Assembly: GCF_002803515.1 (NCBI RefSeq)
Contig: NZ_PHQX01000001.1
Span: 1,860,001 to 1,924,000, forward strand
DNA from: Stenotrophomonas lactitubi
GTDB lineage: Bacteria; Pseudomonadota; Gammaproteobacteria; Xanthomonadales; Xanthomonadaceae
Direction of reading: 5' to 3'
Length of the DNA stretch: 64,000 bases
Positions 26,184-35,281 of this stretch are shown here, one piece after another. The notes beneath the pieces are model-generated. The model was not told the DNA's origin. It saw nothing but the letters and a program-made list of their open reading frames with translations, and searched no databases. Both the position numbers and the translations under genes were made by a program. Within the stretch, counting starts at the first letter, position 1, and each line of letters begins with the position of its first letter.

Positions 26184-26765
26184 ATGACCCGCCCCCTCCG
26201 TATCGTCGCCGTTTCCGGCGGGCTGCAGCGCCCCTCAAGGGCCGCGACCCTGGCCGAGCACCTGCTGGACCTGATCGGCGAAGGCGTGCCCTGCGATCAG
26301 CACCTGATTGAACTGGGTGAACTGGCGCCGCAGTTGGCCGGTGCGCTCTGGCGCTCGCAGTTGCCCGAGACCGTGGAGCGGCAGTTGGCCGCTGTCGAGC
26401 AGGCCGATGTGCTGGTGGTGGCCACGCCGGTCTACCGAGGTTCGTACACCGGCCTGTTCAAGCACTTCTTCGACTTCATCGACCAGGACGCGCTGGTCGA
26501 TACCCCCATCCTGCTGGCCGCCACCGGCGGCAGCGAGCGCCACGCACTGATGATCGACCACCAGCTGCGACCGCTCTTCAGCTTCTTCCAGGCCCGCACC
26601 CTGCCCTTGGGCGTCTACGCAACCGACCGCGATTTCGCCGAAGGCCGTGTACACGACGAAGCGCTGATCCAGCGGGCGCGCCTGGCGGTACAGCGGGCGA
26701 TGCCGTTGCTTGCCCTCTCCCATCGCGCAGCACCTGCCCCCCTTGTGGCTGCTGCCGCTCTCTGA
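26184..26765 (+). CDS. MsuE/SsuE-like NAD(P)H-dependent FMN reductase
   Basis: A 193-residue flavodoxin-like flavin reductase. It has the phosphate loop SGGLQRPSRAATL and the family core VVATPVYRGSYTGLFKHFFDFID (about residues 77-99), as in SsuE/MsuE, which supply FMNH2 to two-component monooxygenases. It is the first gene of an operon with mesX (57 bp downstream) and mesD. Since MesD-type synthesis is reported to need oxygen and MesX, a flavin reductase in the same transcript suggests MesX is a reduced-flavin oxygenase partner. The tail beyond residue 175 is Ala/Pro-rich. Confidence 0.88.
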   Translation: MTRPLRIVAVSGGLQRPSRAATLAEHLLDLIGEGVPCDQHLIELGELAPQLAGALWRSQLPETVERQLAAVEQADVLVVATPVYRGSYTGLFKHFFDFIDQDALVDTPILLAATGGSERHALMIDHQLRPLFSFFQARTLPLGVYATDRDFAEGRVHDEALIQRARLAVQRAMPLLALSHRAAPAPLVAAAAL

Positions 26766-26822
26766 ATGCCGACTGCCATCGACCTGCATTCGGATGTCAC
26801 CCCGCAAACCGGAACGCCGCCC

Positions 26823-27800
26823 ATGACGACCAGCAACTTCACCTTCAGCATCAGCCGTATTCCTTTCAACGAGGATTACCAGCCTGCTGATGGCACGCGC
26901 ATCACCACCAACTTCGCCAACCTGGCCCGCGGCGAATCCCGCCAGGAAAACCTGCGCAACACGCTCGGCATGATCAACAACCGCTTCAATGACCTCGCGC
27001 ACTGGGACAACCCGAGCGCGGACCGCTATGTCGTCGAGCTGGACATCATCTCTGTGGAGATGCACATCGATGGCAGCGACGGCGGCGATACGTTCCCGTT
27101 GATCGAGGTGCTGCGGCCGACCATCGTCGACACCCTCACCGGTACGCGCACCGAAGGCATTGTCGGCAACAACTTCTCGTCGTATGTGCGCGACTACGAC
27201 TTCAGCGTGGTACTCCCGGCCAGCAACGAGGGCAAGGCCACCTTCGGCATTCCCGACGGCTTTGGCGATCTGCACGGCAAGCTGTTCCAGCACTTCCTGG
27301 AGTCGGAGGCCTACCGTGCGAACTTCAGCAAGGCGCCTGTCATCTGCATCAGCGTCTCCAGCAGCAAGACCTACCACCGCACCGAGAACCACCATCCCAT
27401 CCTGGGCGTGGAGTACCGGCAAGGCGAGTTCTCCCCCACCGACCAGTACTTCGACAAGATGGGGCTGAAGGTGCGCTACTTCATGCCGCCGGGCAGCGTC
27501 GCGCCGCTGGCGATCTACTTCCAGGGCGACCTGCTGGGCGATTACTCGAACCTGGAACTGATCGGCACCATCAGCACGATGGAGGCCTTCCAGAAGATCT
27601 ACCGCCCCGAGATCTACAACGCCAATTCCGTGGCCGGCAAGGTCTACCAGCCCAGCCTGAAGCACCAGGACTACTCCTCCACCCGCATCGTCTACGACCG
27701 CGAGGAGCGCAGCCAGCTCGCGGTCAAGCAGGGAAAGTTCACTGAAGAGCACTTCATCAAGCCGCACCGCGCCGTGCTTGAGCAGTGGGCCGCCCGCTGA
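26823..27800 (+). CDS. mesX: MesX (DUF1852), partner of the folate-independent methionine synthase
   Basis: A 325-residue cytoplasmic protein of the DUF1852 family, starting TTSNFTFSISRIPFNEDY at the ATG 26823. Nineteen further codons upstream in frame look non-coding. No signal peptide or TM helix. Conserved-looking blocks include RITTNFANLARGE, IISVEMHIDGSDGGD and ISVSSSKTYHRTENHHPILG (His-rich, possible metal or flavin contact). Published transposon and complementation work on MesD reported that this family and oxygen are required for activity. Here mesX is 40 bp ahead of mesD and behind a flavin reductase gene. How it provides the methyl group is not known. Confidence 0.87.
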   Translation: MTTSNFTFSISRIPFNEDYQPADGTRITTNFANLARGESRQENLRNTLGMINNRFNDLAHWDNPSADRYVVELDIISVEMHIDGSDGGDTFPLIEVLRPTIVDTLTGTRTEGIVGNNFSSYVRDYDFSVVLPASNEGKATFGIPDGFGDLHGKLFQHFLESEAYRANFSKAPVICISVSSSKTYHRTENHHPILGVEYRQGEFSPTDQYFDKMGLKVRYFMPPGSVAPLAIYFQGDLLGDYSNLELIGTISTMEAFQKIYRPEIYNANSVAGKVYQPSLKHQDYSSTRIVYDREERSQLAVKQGKFTEEHFIKPHRAVLEQWAAR

Positions 27801-27840
27801 TCCATCGATCTTCCATTCGCCCCCCAGGACACAAGACGCA

Positions 27841-28881
27841 ATGTCGACGAAGAAACTGCTCCCCACCTCCACCGCAGGCAGCCTGCCCAAGCCCTCCTGG
27901 CTGGCCGAGCCCGAGAAGCTCTGGTCGCCCTGGAAGCTGCAGGATGAAGCGCTGAATGAAGGCAAGCAGGACGCCCTGCGCCTGTCCCTGCAGGAACAGC
28001 AGCATGCCGGCATCGACATTGTCAGTGATGGCGAACAGACGCGGCAGCACTTCGTCACCACCTTCATCGAACACCTCAACGGCGTCGATTTCGAGAAGCG
28101 CGAAACCGTCCGCATCCGCAACCGTTACGACGCCAGCGTGCCCACCGTGGTGAGCGCTGTCAGCCGCCCGAAGCCGGTGTTTGTGGAAGATGCGAAGTTC
28201 CTGCGCAGGCAGACCACGCAGCCGATCAAATGGGCGCTGCCGGGCCCGATGACCATGATCGACACCCTGTATGACGCGCACTACAAGAGCCGCGAAAAGC
28301 TGGCATGGGAGTTCGCGAAGATCCTCAACGAGGAAGCGAAGGAACTGGAGGCCGCCGGCGTGGACATCATCCAGTTCGATGAGCCCGCCTTCAATGTGTT
28401 CTTCGACGAAGTGAACGATTGGGGTGTAGCCGCCCTGGAGCGCGCGGTCGAAGGGCTCAAGTGCGAAACCGCGGTGCATATCTGCTATGGCTACGGCATC
28501 AAGGCCAACACCGACTGGAAGCAGACGCTCGGTTCGGAATGGCGCCAGTATGAAGAATCGTTCCCGAAGCTGCAGACCTCCAGCATCGACATCATTTCGC
28601 TGGAGTGCCACAACTCCCACGTGCCGATTGACCTGATCGAACTGGTGCGTGGCAAGAAGGTGATGGTGGGCGCCATTGATGTGGCTTCCAGCACGGTTGA
28701 AACGCCGGAAGACGTGGCCAACACCCTGCGCAAGGCCCTGCAGTTCGTGGACGCTGACAAGCTCTACCCCAGCACCAACTGCGGCATGGCGCCGCTGTCG
28801 CGTGAGGTGGCACGGGGCAAGCTGCGCGCGCTCAGTGCGGGCGCACAGATCATCCGCGAGGAGCTTCTGGCACAGGGCTGA
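27841..28881 (+). CDS. mesD: Core methionine synthase MesD (MetE C-terminal domain only)
   Basis: A 346-residue TIM barrel equal to the catalytic half of MetE, without the N-terminal folate-binding half (full MetE is about 750 residues). The zinc set of MetE is complete: His and Cys in HICYGYG, Glu in ISLECHNSH and Cys in STNCGMAPL. FDEPAF supplies the homocysteine-binding Asp. The start is the ATG at 27841; it begins STKKLLPTSTAGSLPKPSW, the normal MetE_C strand. Linkage to DUF1852 identifies the MesD family, which transfers a methyl group to homocysteine independently of methyl-folate and cobalamin in published genetics. Confidence 0.9.
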   Translation: MSTKKLLPTSTAGSLPKPSWLAEPEKLWSPWKLQDEALNEGKQDALRLSLQEQQHAGIDIVSDGEQTRQHFVTTFIEHLNGVDFEKRETVRIRNRYDASVPTVVSAVSRPKPVFVEDAKFLRRQTTQPIKWALPGPMTMIDTLYDAHYKSREKLAWEFAKILNEEAKELEAAGVDIIQFDEPAFNVFFDEVNDWGVAALERAVEGLKCETAVHICYGYGIKANTDWKQTLGSEWRQYEESFPKLQTSSIDIISLECHNSHVPIDLIELVRGKKVMVGAIDVASSTVETPEDVANTLRKALQFVDADKLYPSTNCGMAPLSREVARGKLRALSAGAQIIREELLAQG

Positions 28882-28933
28882 GCGGGAGGGCGCATGCTGT
28901 CGAACGCGCCCGGCTTCCCCAGGCAAAGGCCGC

Positions 28934-28970
28934 GCGCCAGTGCGGGAGCCCTCCACTCCCGCACTGGCGC
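28934..28970. terminator. Bidirectional terminator-like hairpin after mesD
   Basis: A perfect 15-bp stem (GCGCCAGTGCGGGAG with its complement) around a 7-nt loop, between the convergent ends of mesD (28881) and the PHB depolymerase gene (28999). No long T-run on either side, so termination may be leaky or protein-assisted. Confidence 0.6.
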
Positions 28971-28998
28971 CGCCTCCCCTACCCTTGCGCTCCGATAC

Positions 28999-30003
28999 TC
29001 AGCGCTGCTGATCCTTCAGGAACAGCCACGTGATCAGCGTGGCATCCGGACCCTTGGGGTCGGTGAACGGCAACCCGGACTGGCTGCCGCTCCAGGCATG
29101 CCCCATGCCCTGCACCACGTAATGCTGGACCAGCGTCCTGCCACCGTAGGTGTAGGTGTCGACCGTGTAGGCACGCCCACCCGGCACCTGTCCGTGGAAA
29201 GTGTTGGTCGGCACATACTTCACCGAGTCGTTGTCCAGGCCATCGTCGGCCAGGTCATTGGTCTGCAGGAACTGGCGCACGGCCTGCTGTCCATTCACCG
29301 GGTTCACCGTGGCGTCGGCGGTGCCATGGAACACCAGCACCGGGATCGGTCGCGGTGACGGCGAACCCGAGCACTGCCAGGCCAGTCGCCCGTTGCTGTC
29401 CGGTGAGTAGATGCTGCCGGCCAACAGTGCGTAGGCGCTGCCGGAGATCGTGGTCGCACCCTTGTACATGCCACCGGAATGAATCGCGCCCGCAGCGAAC
29501 ACATCCGAATAGCAGGCCAGCATGATCGAGGTCATCGCCCCGCCAGCGGAAATGCCGGTGACGTACACGCGATGCGGATCGATGCTGTAGCCCGCTTTCA
29601 CCTTGTCCACGATGCCGGCCAGGATCGAGGCCTCGCCACTGTCGCGCGCCTGGTTGATCGGCAACTGCCAGTTCCAGCAGCGTGCCGGATTGGAGGTTAC
29701 GTTCTGCCGCGGGTAGACCACGATGAAGCCTTCGGTGTCAGCCACCTCGTTGAAGCCGGAGGCCTCGCCCATCAGGTTCGGCCCGGTCACGCAGCCGTGC
29801 AGCACCAGCAACAGGGGCAGCGGTTGCGTTTCGTCGTAGCCGGCGGGCACCCATACCTGGTACTCGCGGGCGCCGAACAGATTGCCGTACAGGCCAACAT
29901 CCCAATGCCCGGGTGGGTCTGCCGCAGATGCGGTACCCGTCGTCGCCAGCCAGGTGCACAGCAGCAGCATCAACGCCTTGATTGAATCGATTCCAGATTT
30001 CAT
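28999..30003 (-). CDS. Secreted poly(3-hydroxybutyrate) depolymerase-family esterase
   Basis: A 334-residue exported esterase of the PHB depolymerase (esterase_phb/LpqC) family. The signal peptide spans about 1-27 (TASA/AD). Oxyanion region VLHGCVTGP, nucleophile Ser in TGISAGGAM, Asp in HGTADATVNP and His in GMGHAWSG complete the triad. It lacks the C-terminal linker and substrate-binding domain of classic extracellular depolymerases, so it may act on amorphous PHB, oligomers or other polyesters. GAGGA lies 8 bases before the ATG. It follows the GntP-type permease gene by 87 bp on the same strand. Confidence 0.87.
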   Translation of the reverse strand: MKSGIDSIKALMLLLCTWLATTGTASAADPPGHWDVGLYGNLFGAREYQVWVPAGYDETQPLPLLLVLHGCVTGPNLMGEASGFNEVADTEGFIVVYPRQNVTSNPARCWNWQLPINQARDSGEASILAGIVDKVKAGYSIDPHRVYVTGISAGGAMTSIMLACYSDVFAAGAIHSGGMYKGATTISGSAYALLAGSIYSPDSNGRLAWQCSGSPSPRPIPVLVFHGTADATVNPVNGQQAVRQFLQTNDLADDGLDNDSVKYVPTNTFHGQVPGGRAYTVDTYTYGGRTLVQHYVVQGMGHAWSGSQSGLPFTDPKGPDATLITWLFLKDQQR

Positions 30004-30090
30004 GACCAGATCCTCATGCGTGAGTCGTGGATGAAGTGGTACCGGAAATCCTCGTGGACCGACCTTCCAGAGGGTGCTGCGACGCCGCTG

Positions 30091-31494
30091 TCAAACCCAG
30101 CCGGTGGCGTAGTAGATGCCGATCACCACGAACACCGCGAGGGTCTTGATGACGGTCACTGCGAAAATGTCCTTGTAGGCCTGGCGATGGGTCAGCCCGG
30201 TCACCATCAGCAGGGTGATGACCGCACCGTTGTGCGGCAGGCTGTCCATGCCGCCGGATGCCATCGCCGCAACACGATGCAGCACCTCCATCGGAATGCC
30301 GGCGGCCTGTGCGTTGGCGATGAAGGTCTCCGACATTGCCGCCAAGGCGATGCTCATGCCGCCCGATGCAGAGCCGGTGACGCCGGCCAGGCCGGTTACG
30401 GTGACCGCTTCGTGCAGTAGCGGATCCTTGATGGAGCCCAGCGCGTTGGCCACCACCATGAAACCCGGCAACGCGGCGATGACCGCGCCGAAGCCATATT
30501 CCGAGGCGGTGTTCATGGCGGCCAGCACTGCACCACCGATCGCCGCCTTGGTGCCCTCTGCAAACTGGGTGACCACCGGACGCCAGGCCAGCGCCAGCAC
30601 CGACAGGATGCCAACCAGCAGCGCACCCAGCACGGCCCAGATTGCAGTGATCTTCGCCACGTCCTGTACCACGGGCGCGGCGCTGCCCATGATCGACGGT
30701 ACGAAGCTGTGCTCGGCGCCGTACCAGTGCGGCATGCCCAGGGTGAACAGCTTGTTGGAGACGAACACCAGCAGCAGCGGCAGCACGGCAATGCCCGCAT
30801 GTGCCAGTCGAGTGCCGGCAAATAGTGTGGGCTCGTTCACCAGGGTGGCCGGATCGCCGTAGCCTTCGCCGTTGCGCAGCGCAACGCGACGGCGCCACTC
30901 GAGGTAGGCCATGCCAACCGCCAACACGAAGATGCCGCCAAGCGTGCCCAGCACGGGTGCCGCCCAGGTATCGGTACCGAAGAACGTGGTTGGAATGATG
31001 TTCTGGATCTGCGGCGTTCCCGGCAGCGCGTCCATGGTGAAGCTGAAGCCGCCCACCGCCAGCGTGGCCGGAATCAGGCGCTTGGGGATGTTGCTCTGGC
31101 GGAACATTTCCGCCGCGAACGGGTAGACCGCGAACACCACAACGAACAATGACACGCCGCCATAGGTCAGCAGGCCCGACACCAGCACGATCGACAGCAT
31201 TGCCCGCTGAGGTCCGAACAACCGGATCGCAGCCCCCACGATGGAGCGGGAGAACCCGGACAGTTCGATCAGCTTGCCGAACACCGCGCCCAGCAGGAAC
31301 ACCGGGAAATAGAGCTTGAGGAAGCCGACCATCTTGTCCATGAACAAGCCGGTGAACATCGGTGCCACCAGCGAGGGGTCGGTCAGCAGCACAGCGCCCA
31401 GTGCGGCGACGGGCGCGAACAGGATCACGCTGTAACCGCGGTATGCCACCAGAATGAGGAAGGCCAGCGCTGCAAGTACGATCAGTAACGACAT
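30091..31494 (-). CDS. GntP-family permease, probable 3-hydroxybutyrate importer
   Basis: A 467-residue inner-membrane H+ symporter with about 12 hydrophobic segments. Family motifs include GVSLFVVVFAVYPFA, TMDALPGTPQIQN and the C-terminal GGMDSLPHNGAVITLL. GntP members carry gluconate, and one branch carries D-3-hydroxybutyrate. Co-orientation with a PHB depolymerase gene and a divergent TonB receptor favours the hydroxybutyrate option. GGAAG seven bases ahead supports the ATG at 31494. The upstream region is shared with the receptor promoter. Confidence 0.86.
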   Translation of the reverse strand: MSLLIVLAALAFLILVAYRGYSVILFAPVAALGAVLLTDPSLVAPMFTGLFMDKMVGFLKLYFPVFLLGAVFGKLIELSGFSRSIVGAAIRLFGPQRAMLSIVLVSGLLTYGGVSLFVVVFAVYPFAAEMFRQSNIPKRLIPATLAVGGFSFTMDALPGTPQIQNIIPTTFFGTDTWAAPVLGTLGGIFVLAVGMAYLEWRRRVALRNGEGYGDPATLVNEPTLFAGTRLAHAGIAVLPLLLVFVSNKLFTLGMPHWYGAEHSFVPSIMGSAAPVVQDVAKITAIWAVLGALLVGILSVLALAWRPVVTQFAEGTKAAIGGAVLAAMNTASEYGFGAVIAALPGFMVVANALGSIKDPLLHEAVTVTGLAGVTGSASGGMSIALAAMSETFIANAQAAGIPMEVLHRVAAMASGGMDSLPHNGAVITLLMVTGLTHRQAYKDIFAVTVIKTLAVFVVIGIYYATGWV

Positions 31495-31550
31495 ACGGCG
31501 CTTCCAGGTGGGGACGCGCCCAGTATCCGGATCTGGCGACCGCTGCCGAC

Positions 31551-31564
31551 TGGACCTAGGTCCA
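31551..31564. promoter_or_regulatory. Perfect 14-bp palindrome TGGACCTAGGTCCA
   Basis: Lies between the divergent permease and TonB-receptor genes. Its centre is 31.5 bp upstream of the T of a -10-like TAGCCT (31589-31594) that reads into the receptor gene, i.e. about -42, the classic activator position. The core ACCTAGGT resembles the ACCAAGGT palindrome upstream of the 3HB-oligomer hydrolase gene (39337-39348). Confidence 0.6.
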
Positions 31565-31588
31565 CTCGCCGGTGCGCCACGGCGCCGC

Positions 31589-31594
31589 TAGCCT
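31589..31594 (+). promoter_or_regulatory. -10-like box of the TonB receptor gene
   Basis: TAGCCT, with no good -35 box at 17 bp (TCGCCG at 31566-31571), as expected for an activator-dependent promoter. Start of transcription predicted near 31601, 40 nt ahead of the ATG at 31641. Confidence 0.35.
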
Positions 31595-31640
31595 AGGCAG
31601 CATGGGTGGCAATGGGCCATCTGCCTTGGGGGAGGACCGA

Positions 31641-33839
31641 ATGAAACGGAATTGCTTGAGCCTGATGATCGGCACGCTGTTGGCCACCGGGCCGGTTCTG
31701 GCGCAGGACGCACCGCAGGGCACGCCGGCGGCGGGCAGGACCGCTTCGGCGACCAACCTGGACAGCATCACGGTGACCGCGCGCAAGCGCGAGGAAACCC
31801 TGCAGGAGGTGCCGGTTGCGGTCACTGCCTTTACCTCCGAAGCCCTCGACAAGATGAACGTCCAGGACATCAGCGACCTGGATGGACAGGTGCCCAACCT
31901 GACCATCTACGCGGCGCGCGGCGCCAGCAGCACGGTCACGGCCTACATCCGCGGCGTCGGCCAGTCCGATCCCACCTGGGGCGCTGACCCAGGCGTAGGC
32001 ATCTATCTGGACGACGTCTACATTGCCCGCCCGCAGGGGGCATTGCTGGACGTGTTCGACGTCTCGCGCATCGAGGTGCTGCGCGGTCCGCAGGGCACGC
32101 TGTACGGCAAGAACACCATCGGCGGTGCGATCAAGTACATCTCGCGCGGCTTGCCCACCCAGACCGAAGGCTTTGCCCAGATCACCGTGGGCAACTACAG
32201 CCAGCTCGACGCCAAGGCGGCGATCGGCGGCCCGATCGGTGACGCCGACAGTGGTCTGCGCGCACGCGTGGCGGTGGCCAGCATGAATCGTGACGGCTTC
32301 GGCGAGAACACGTTCACCAACCAGCCGGTCAGTGACAAGCAGATCAATGCGGCACGCTTCAACCTGGGTGCGTATGCGGGTGACGATTTCGATGTGCAGT
32401 TCGCTCTGGACTGGATCGATGACCAGTCCGGCATGCGCGGTTCGAAGATGCTGGCGCCCAACCCGTTCGTGCGTGCCTACCCGCCGATGGATGACCGCTA
32501 CGACATCCGCTCGGGCATGCGCAACCTCAACAGCGTGGAGACCAAGGGCGCCTCGGCCACGGTGAACTGGCGGCCCAGCGAAGATGTTGCACTGAAGTAC
32601 GTGGTGGCCAAGCGCGAATCGGACAGCGACGCGAACATCGATTTCGACAGCACGCCGGTCAAGCTGGCCGATGTGGGTGGCACTTACCATGACGACCAGG
32701 TCAGCAACGAGGTGCAGCTGAACTACGATGCCGGTGGACGCGTGCGCGGCGTGGTCGGCCTGTACCAGTTCAGTGGCGAAGCCGGCGGCCAGATCCGCAA
32801 CAACTTCTTCAACCTGCAGTTCGGCGACACCCGCGGCAAGGTGCTCACCGACAGCATCGCGCTGTATGCCGATTGGACCTTCGACCTGACCAGCAAGCTG
32901 AAGCTGGACGTCGGCGCCCGCTACACCGACGAGGACAAGCGCGCGATCGTATTGAACCGTTTCTACGCCGACGCGACCTTCAGCAGACCCATCGCGGTGG
33001 CGGCGGATTTCGACAAGAAGACCAACTTCAAGAACGTCTCGCCGAAGGTGTCGCTGGACTATCAGATCACCCCGGACATCATGGTCTACGGGCTGGCTAC
33101 GCGAGGCTTCAAGTCCGGTGGCTACAACATCCGCGCCAATGCCGTGGCGGTGCCGCGCTCGGCCGAACCGTTCGATGACGAGACCGTGGACAGCTTCGAG
33201 ATCGGCAGCAAGATGGCCTTCCTCGACCAGCGCCTGTTCCTGAACCTGTCGGCGTTCCACAACAAGTACAAGGACATCCAGCTGTCGGTGTTCACCGGCA
33301 TCGATACCAATGGCGATGGCGTCGACGATGCCTTCTTCGGCGACTTCACCAATGCCGGCGCCGGCACCATCAACGGCCTGGAAATCGAGTACCAGTACCT
33401 GCCCAGCCAGCACTGGCTGATCTCCGGCAACCTGGCCTGGCTGGACGCCAAGTATGACGAGTACATGGATCGTGGCGTCAACGTGGCCAAGCAGATGAAG
33501 TTCACCAACGCACCGGACTTCTCGGGCGCGTTGAACGTGGAATACCGCACCGAGCTGGCCAATGGCAGCAACCTGTCCGCTCGGGTGAGCTACAGCTACC
33601 AGAGCGAAGTGTGGCCGACCACCGACCTGAGCCCGGTGATCCGCCAGGATGGCTATGGGCTGGTCAATGCCGGCGTGATCTGGAAACTTGATGACGCCTG
33701 GACGTTCTCGTTGCAGGGCACCAACCTGGCCGACAAGGAATACCGCACCACCGGTTACAACATTCCGGCGGTCGGCACGCTGATTGGTTTCTATGGGCCG
33801 CCGCGCCAATATAGCCTCAGCGTCCGTTACGATTTCTAG
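31641..33839 (+). CDS. TonB-dependent outer-membrane receptor
   Basis: A 732-residue receptor. Signal peptide about 1-22 (ending VLAQD), a TonB-box-like SITVTAR at about residue 43, plug domain with LDGQVPNLTIYAARG, VGIYLDDVYIARPQG and IEVLRGPQGTLYGKNTIGG, then a 22-strand barrel ending in Phe (SVRYDF). It belongs to the broad class of xanthomonad and caulobacter receptors that take up carbon oligomers rather than siderophores. GGAGG stands 7 bases before the ATG. Placement in the PHB gene group suggests hydroxybutyrate oligomers as ligand; this is inference. Confidence 0.92.
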   Translation: MKRNCLSLMIGTLLATGPVLAQDAPQGTPAAGRTASATNLDSITVTARKREETLQEVPVAVTAFTSEALDKMNVQDISDLDGQVPNLTIYAARGASSTVTAYIRGVGQSDPTWGADPGVGIYLDDVYIARPQGALLDVFDVSRIEVLRGPQGTLYGKNTIGGAIKYISRGLPTQTEGFAQITVGNYSQLDAKAAIGGPIGDADSGLRARVAVASMNRDGFGENTFTNQPVSDKQINAARFNLGAYAGDDFDVQFALDWIDDQSGMRGSKMLAPNPFVRAYPPMDDRYDIRSGMRNLNSVETKGASATVNWRPSEDVALKYVVAKRESDSDANIDFDSTPVKLADVGGTYHDDQVSNEVQLNYDAGGRVRGVVGLYQFSGEAGGQIRNNFFNLQFGDTRGKVLTDSIALYADWTFDLTSKLKLDVGARYTDEDKRAIVLNRFYADATFSRPIAVAADFDKKTNFKNVSPKVSLDYQITPDIMVYGLATRGFKSGGYNIRANAVAVPRSAEPFDDETVDSFEIGSKMAFLDQRLFLNLSAFHNKYKDIQLSVFTGIDTNGDGVDDAFFGDFTNAGAGTINGLEIEYQYLPSQHWLISGNLAWLDAKYDEYMDRGVNVAKQMKFTNAPDFSGALNVEYRTELANGSNLSARVSYSYQSEVWPTTDLSPVIRQDGYGLVNAGVIWKLDDAWTFSLQGTNLADKEYRTTGYNIPAVGTLIGFYGPPRQYSLSVRYDF

Positions 33840-33850
33840 GAAGCTTCTGC

Positions 33851-34729
33851 ATGACACCGTCTTACGATGATCTGTACTGGAAAAGTGACGATGGGCTGCG
33901 CCTGCATGCGCGCGACCATGCCCCGGGTGCGGGGCGACCGCCCCGTGGCACGGTGGTCTGCATCCCCGGCTTGACCCGCAATGGCGCCGACTTCGATGCC
34001 CTTGCGCAGTCGCTGACCGCCGTCGGCTGGCGGGTGATCGCGGTTGACCTGCGCGGACGTGCGGGTTCGGAACGTGCGCCGGACCCGTCCAGCTACAACC
34101 CGCGCGCCTATGCCGATGACATGGTGGCACTGCTGCGGTCACAGAGCATCGACAAGGCGGTGTTCGTCGGCACCTCGCTGGGGGTGCTGGTCACCATCAC
34201 CCTGGCCTCGCGTGTACCCGGGCTGATCGCCGCGGCGGTGCTGAACGATGCCGGCCCCAAGGTGCCGCGCCGAGCTCTGGCGCGGATCGGCAAGTACGCC
34301 GGCAAGCCCGTGCCACCGATGGACCTTTCACAGGCCACGACTTATGTTGAATCCATCGGCAAGGCCGCGTTCCCGCGGTTTACCACCGACGACTGGCGCG
34401 CGATGGCGGTGCGCACCTTCCGCCAGCGCAGCGATGGCCTGCTGGAACTGGACTACGACCCGGCGGTGATCCGCACCACGCGGCCGTGGTTGCTGTGGCT
34501 CCTGCGCCCGGTGCTGTGGCGGGCCGTGCGTGGCCTGACTTCGCGGGTACCGGTACTGGTAGTGCGCGGGGCGTTGTCGGACATCCTGCCTGTCGATGTC
34601 GCACGGCAGATGGCAGCCACCTCGCCCAACACCCTCCTCGTTGAAGTACCGGAGGTAGGCCATGCGCCGATGCTGTCCGAGCCCGAGGCGCGTGATGCGA
34701 TTCTGGCCCTGCTGGAGCGCGTGCGATGA
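33851..34729 (+). CDS. Alpha/beta hydrolase
   Basis: A 292-residue cytoplasmic alpha/beta hydrolase. Core VVCIPGLTRNGADF (oxyanion), nucleophile Ser in FVGTSLGVLV, acid in GALSDILP and His in EVGHAPML form the expected triad. It starts 11 bp after the receptor gene with GGAAG ahead of the ATG, and its stop overlaps the MaoC gene start (ATGA), so the three are one transcript. A function as hydrolase of imported hydroxybutyrate dimers or esters fits the context; many other substrates are possible. Confidence 0.85.
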   Translation: MTPSYDDLYWKSDDGLRLHARDHAPGAGRPPRGTVVCIPGLTRNGADFDALAQSLTAVGWRVIAVDLRGRAGSERAPDPSSYNPRAYADDMVALLRSQSIDKAVFVGTSLGVLVTITLASRVPGLIAAAVLNDAGPKVPRRALARIGKYAGKPVPPMDLSQATTYVESIGKAAFPRFTTDDWRAMAVRTFRQRSDGLLELDYDPAVIRTTRPWLLWLLRPVLWRAVRGLTSRVPVLVVRGALSDILPVDVARQMAATSPNTLLVEVPEVGHAPMLSEPEARDAILALLERVR

Positions 34730-35211
34730 GTTCCGGCGTTTCGACGGATGAGCTGCCTGCCACCCTGCAGGCCCTGCGGCAATGGGCGGCAAGTGAACGG
34801 CTGAGCGGCAGCACGCGCATCACACAATCGCGCATCGATGCCTTCGCCGCCGCCACCGGTGATCACAACTGGATCCACACCGATCCGGTTCGCGCCCAGA
34901 CCGGCCTGCCGGGCGGGCAGACCATCGCGCATGGTTTCCTCCTGCTCTCGCTTACCGTCGAGGACGATGTGGCGGCCCTGGCCGGTTTTCCCGGCATCGC
35001 CCACGTACTGAACTACGGATTGAACAAGGTCCGCTTCCTGGCGCCGGTGCCCAGCGGCTCCGAGGTGCGGGTGCGCTCGCAGCTGCTGTCACTGGAGGCA
35101 CGCAGGCCCGGGCAGTGGCTGCTGACCCAGCACAAGACGGTGGAAGTGATCCCCGCCGGTGAGGTGGCCGTGGTCGCCGAGCAACTGTCGCTGATCGTGC
35201 TCGCCGGCTAG
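34726..35211 (+). CDS. MaoC-like (R)-specific enoyl-CoA hydratase
   Basis: A 161-residue hot-dog-fold protein with the hydratase-2 motif FAAATGDHNWIHTDP, in which the Asp of GDxN and the His are catalytic, followed by GGQTIAHGFLLLSL. PhaJ-type members interconvert trans-2-enoyl-CoA and (R)-3-hydroxyacyl-CoA. It is translationally coupled to the hydrolase gene. In this locus it could turn (R)-3-hydroxybutyryl-CoA into crotonyl-CoA and so feed beta-oxidation. Substrate length is not readable from sequence. Confidence 0.88.
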   Translation: MSSGVSTDELPATLQALRQWAASERLSGSTRITQSRIDAFAAATGDHNWIHTDPVRAQTGLPGGQTIAHGFLLLSLTVEDDVAALAGFPGIAHVLNYGLNKVRFLAPVPSGSEVRVRSQLLSLEARRPGQWLLTQHKTVEVIPAGEVAVVAEQLSLIVLAG

Positions 35212-35281
35212 CGCCGCCCTAACCCTGCAGCGCAGCACCTGCCGGCTGCCCGCCGGACGCGGTTCTCTCTACACTGGAGCG

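Noticed and set aside
26235..28121. 628-codon minus-strand frame across the flavin reductase and mesX genes
   Set aside because: Spans three recognised genes on the opposite strand; shadow ORF.
31593..34142. 849-codon minus-strand frame under the TonB receptor gene
   Set aside because: Mirror frame of a strong coding sequence; its composition (His, Arg, Gly, Val rich, no domain) is that of a reverse-complement shadow.
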